Positions 39,583 through 40,104 of a DNA stretch of 40,104 nt are shown here, one piece after another. Origin of the DNA: an uncultured Clostridia bacterium. GTDB lineage: Bacteria > Bacillota > Clostridia > Oscillospirales > Acutalibacteraceae. Positions within the stretch are counted from its first letter, which is position 1; each line of letters begins with the position of its first letter. The notes beneath the pieces were generated by a model. That model did not search any database. It worked only from the letters and a program-made list of their open reading frames with translations, and had not been told where the DNA came from. A program made the translations under genes and the position numbers. The DNA is taken from the NCBI GenBank assembly GCA_944380855.1, contig CALWIW010000021.1:1-40104 (forward strand). The letters are read 5' to 3'.

Positions 39583-40017
39583 ATGAATAATGACGCTCAT
39601 CGTTATGATGATATTATAAATCTTCCCCATCCGACATCGGTAAATCATCCTCGTATGTCGTTATATGATCGTGCTGCTCAATTTTCTCCGTTTGCTGCTC
39701 TTACCGGACACGACGCTGCTATTAAAGAAACCGCCCGTTTGACGGAGCAAAAAATAGAACAAAGCGAGGATATGATAAGCCTACTGAATGAGAAATTGCA
39801 GATGGTAGCTGATAATCTTGGTACAGAGGTTACAATCACTTATTTTGTGCCGGATGAACGGAAATCCGGCGGGGCTTATGTATCCCATACCGGAACGGTA
39901 CGAAGAATTGATGATTATGAACATACGCTTGTTATGACAGATAAAACGGTAATACCTATTGAGCAGATAAGTGAAATAGAAAGCGAATTGTTCGGTGAAA
40001 TGGGAATATACGAATAG
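39583..40017 (+). CDS. YolD-like family protein
   Basis: The 144-residue protein begins MNNDAHRYDDIINLPHPTSV and contains SLYDRAAQFSPFAALTGHDA, typical of YolD-like proteins of gut Firmicutes mobile elements, then a short helix-rich region and a small beta-rich C-terminal part (VTITYFVPDERKSGGAYVSHTG). YolD proteins accompany Y-family polymerases and are thought to assist or regulate them. Start ATG 39583 has AAAGGAGGAG upstream; the longer frame from 39547 does not fit. The next gene follows after 16 nt. Confidence 0.88.
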   Translation: MNNDAHRYDDIINLPHPTSVNHPRMSLYDRAAQFSPFAALTGHDAAIKETARLTEQKIEQSEDMISLLNEKLQMVADNLGTEVTITYFVPDERKSGGAYVSHTGTVRRIDDYEHTLVMTDKTVIPIEQISEIESELFGEMGIYE

Positions 40018-40033
40018 CAGAAAGGAATAAGCA

Positions 40034-40104
40034 ATGGAAACAAAACCGAGAATTTTATATCTGCTGAAGGTATTGCAGGAAAGAACTGACGAGGAACATC
40101 CGCT
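40034..40104 (+). CDS. Start of a WYL/HTH-type regulator, cut by the window edge
   Basis: ATG 40034 follows AAAGGAATAAGC and opens METKPRILYLLKVLQERTDE then EHP to the window end. This beginning is characteristic of WYL-domain regulators (winged HTH start such as KPRILYLLKILWEQTDEEHP) that follow YolD in mobile-element cassettes. Only 23 codons are visible, so domain content is inferred. Confidence 0.6.
   Translation, partial: METKPRILYLLKVLQERTDEEHP

Overview
The window looks like a chromosomal segment of a low-to-mid GC, endospore-forming Clostridia bacterium, probably a gut Oscillospirales/Ruminococcaceae-type organism. The reasons are a SpoIIID regulator, a YtaF-like sporulation membrane protein, a class II-type GalT, a two-subunit Fe-S fumarase, strong AGGAGG ribosome binding sites, frequent GTG/TTG starts and intrinsic terminators after most transcription units. 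The assignment is an inference from gene content; no rRNA is present to confirm it.

Layout. 1-483 holds no gene but is packed with hairpins, including copy 1 of a dispersed two-hairpin repeat. 484-7531 is a minus-strand block: an NSS sodium symporter, a MATE exporter, galT, and an ABC exporter permease with its ATPase. 7732-13326 runs on the plus strand: AEC transporter, WYL regulator, Maf pyrophosphatase, diacylglycerol-kinase-like lipid kinase and an OmpR/PhoR-type two-component pair. 13497-15053 is a zinc-ribbon membrane protein. 15185-17555 is a compact stress cassette: a MerR regulator with a 19-bp-spacer promoter, a CMD-cupin fusion and an Fe-alcohol dehydrogenase, resembling the AdhR/NmlR carbonyl-stress regulon. 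17701-20651 is zur-znuA-znuC-znuB under a consensus promoter with a Fur-family operator. It is followed by repeat copy 2 and a bidirectional terminator facing the minus-strand fumarase genes (20847-22265).

22438-33714 is mostly core genome: a second two-component system, YtaF, rpsT, a 50-residue membrane peptide gene, spoIIID, an M23 peptidase with an EnvC-like coiled coil, an HtrA protease, tRNA-Asp and tRNA-Thr, ftsE-ftsX, a conserved-looking unknown gene whose ribosome binding site lies inside a terminator-like hairpin, and greA. The FtsEX pair and the coiled-coil M23 protein are plausible partners in septal peptidoglycan hydrolysis.

From lysS (33804) onward the character changes. LysRS carries an unusual C-terminal MetRS-beta/EMAP-type tRNA-binding domain, and synonymous codon choice appears to shift near residue 499. 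Downstream are a yjdF-riboswitch-like leader, a 27-codon yjdF remnant fused to a 5'-truncated ADP-ribosylglycohydrolase, a Y-family polymerase, GNAT and P-loop kinase genes, a YolD-like gene and the start of a WYL-type regulator that runs off the window. PolY-YolD-WYL clusters are typical cargo of integrative elements, so 35.3 kb to the right edge is best read as an integrated, partly decayed element or island abutting lysS. No integrase, relaxase or attachment repeat is visible to prove it.
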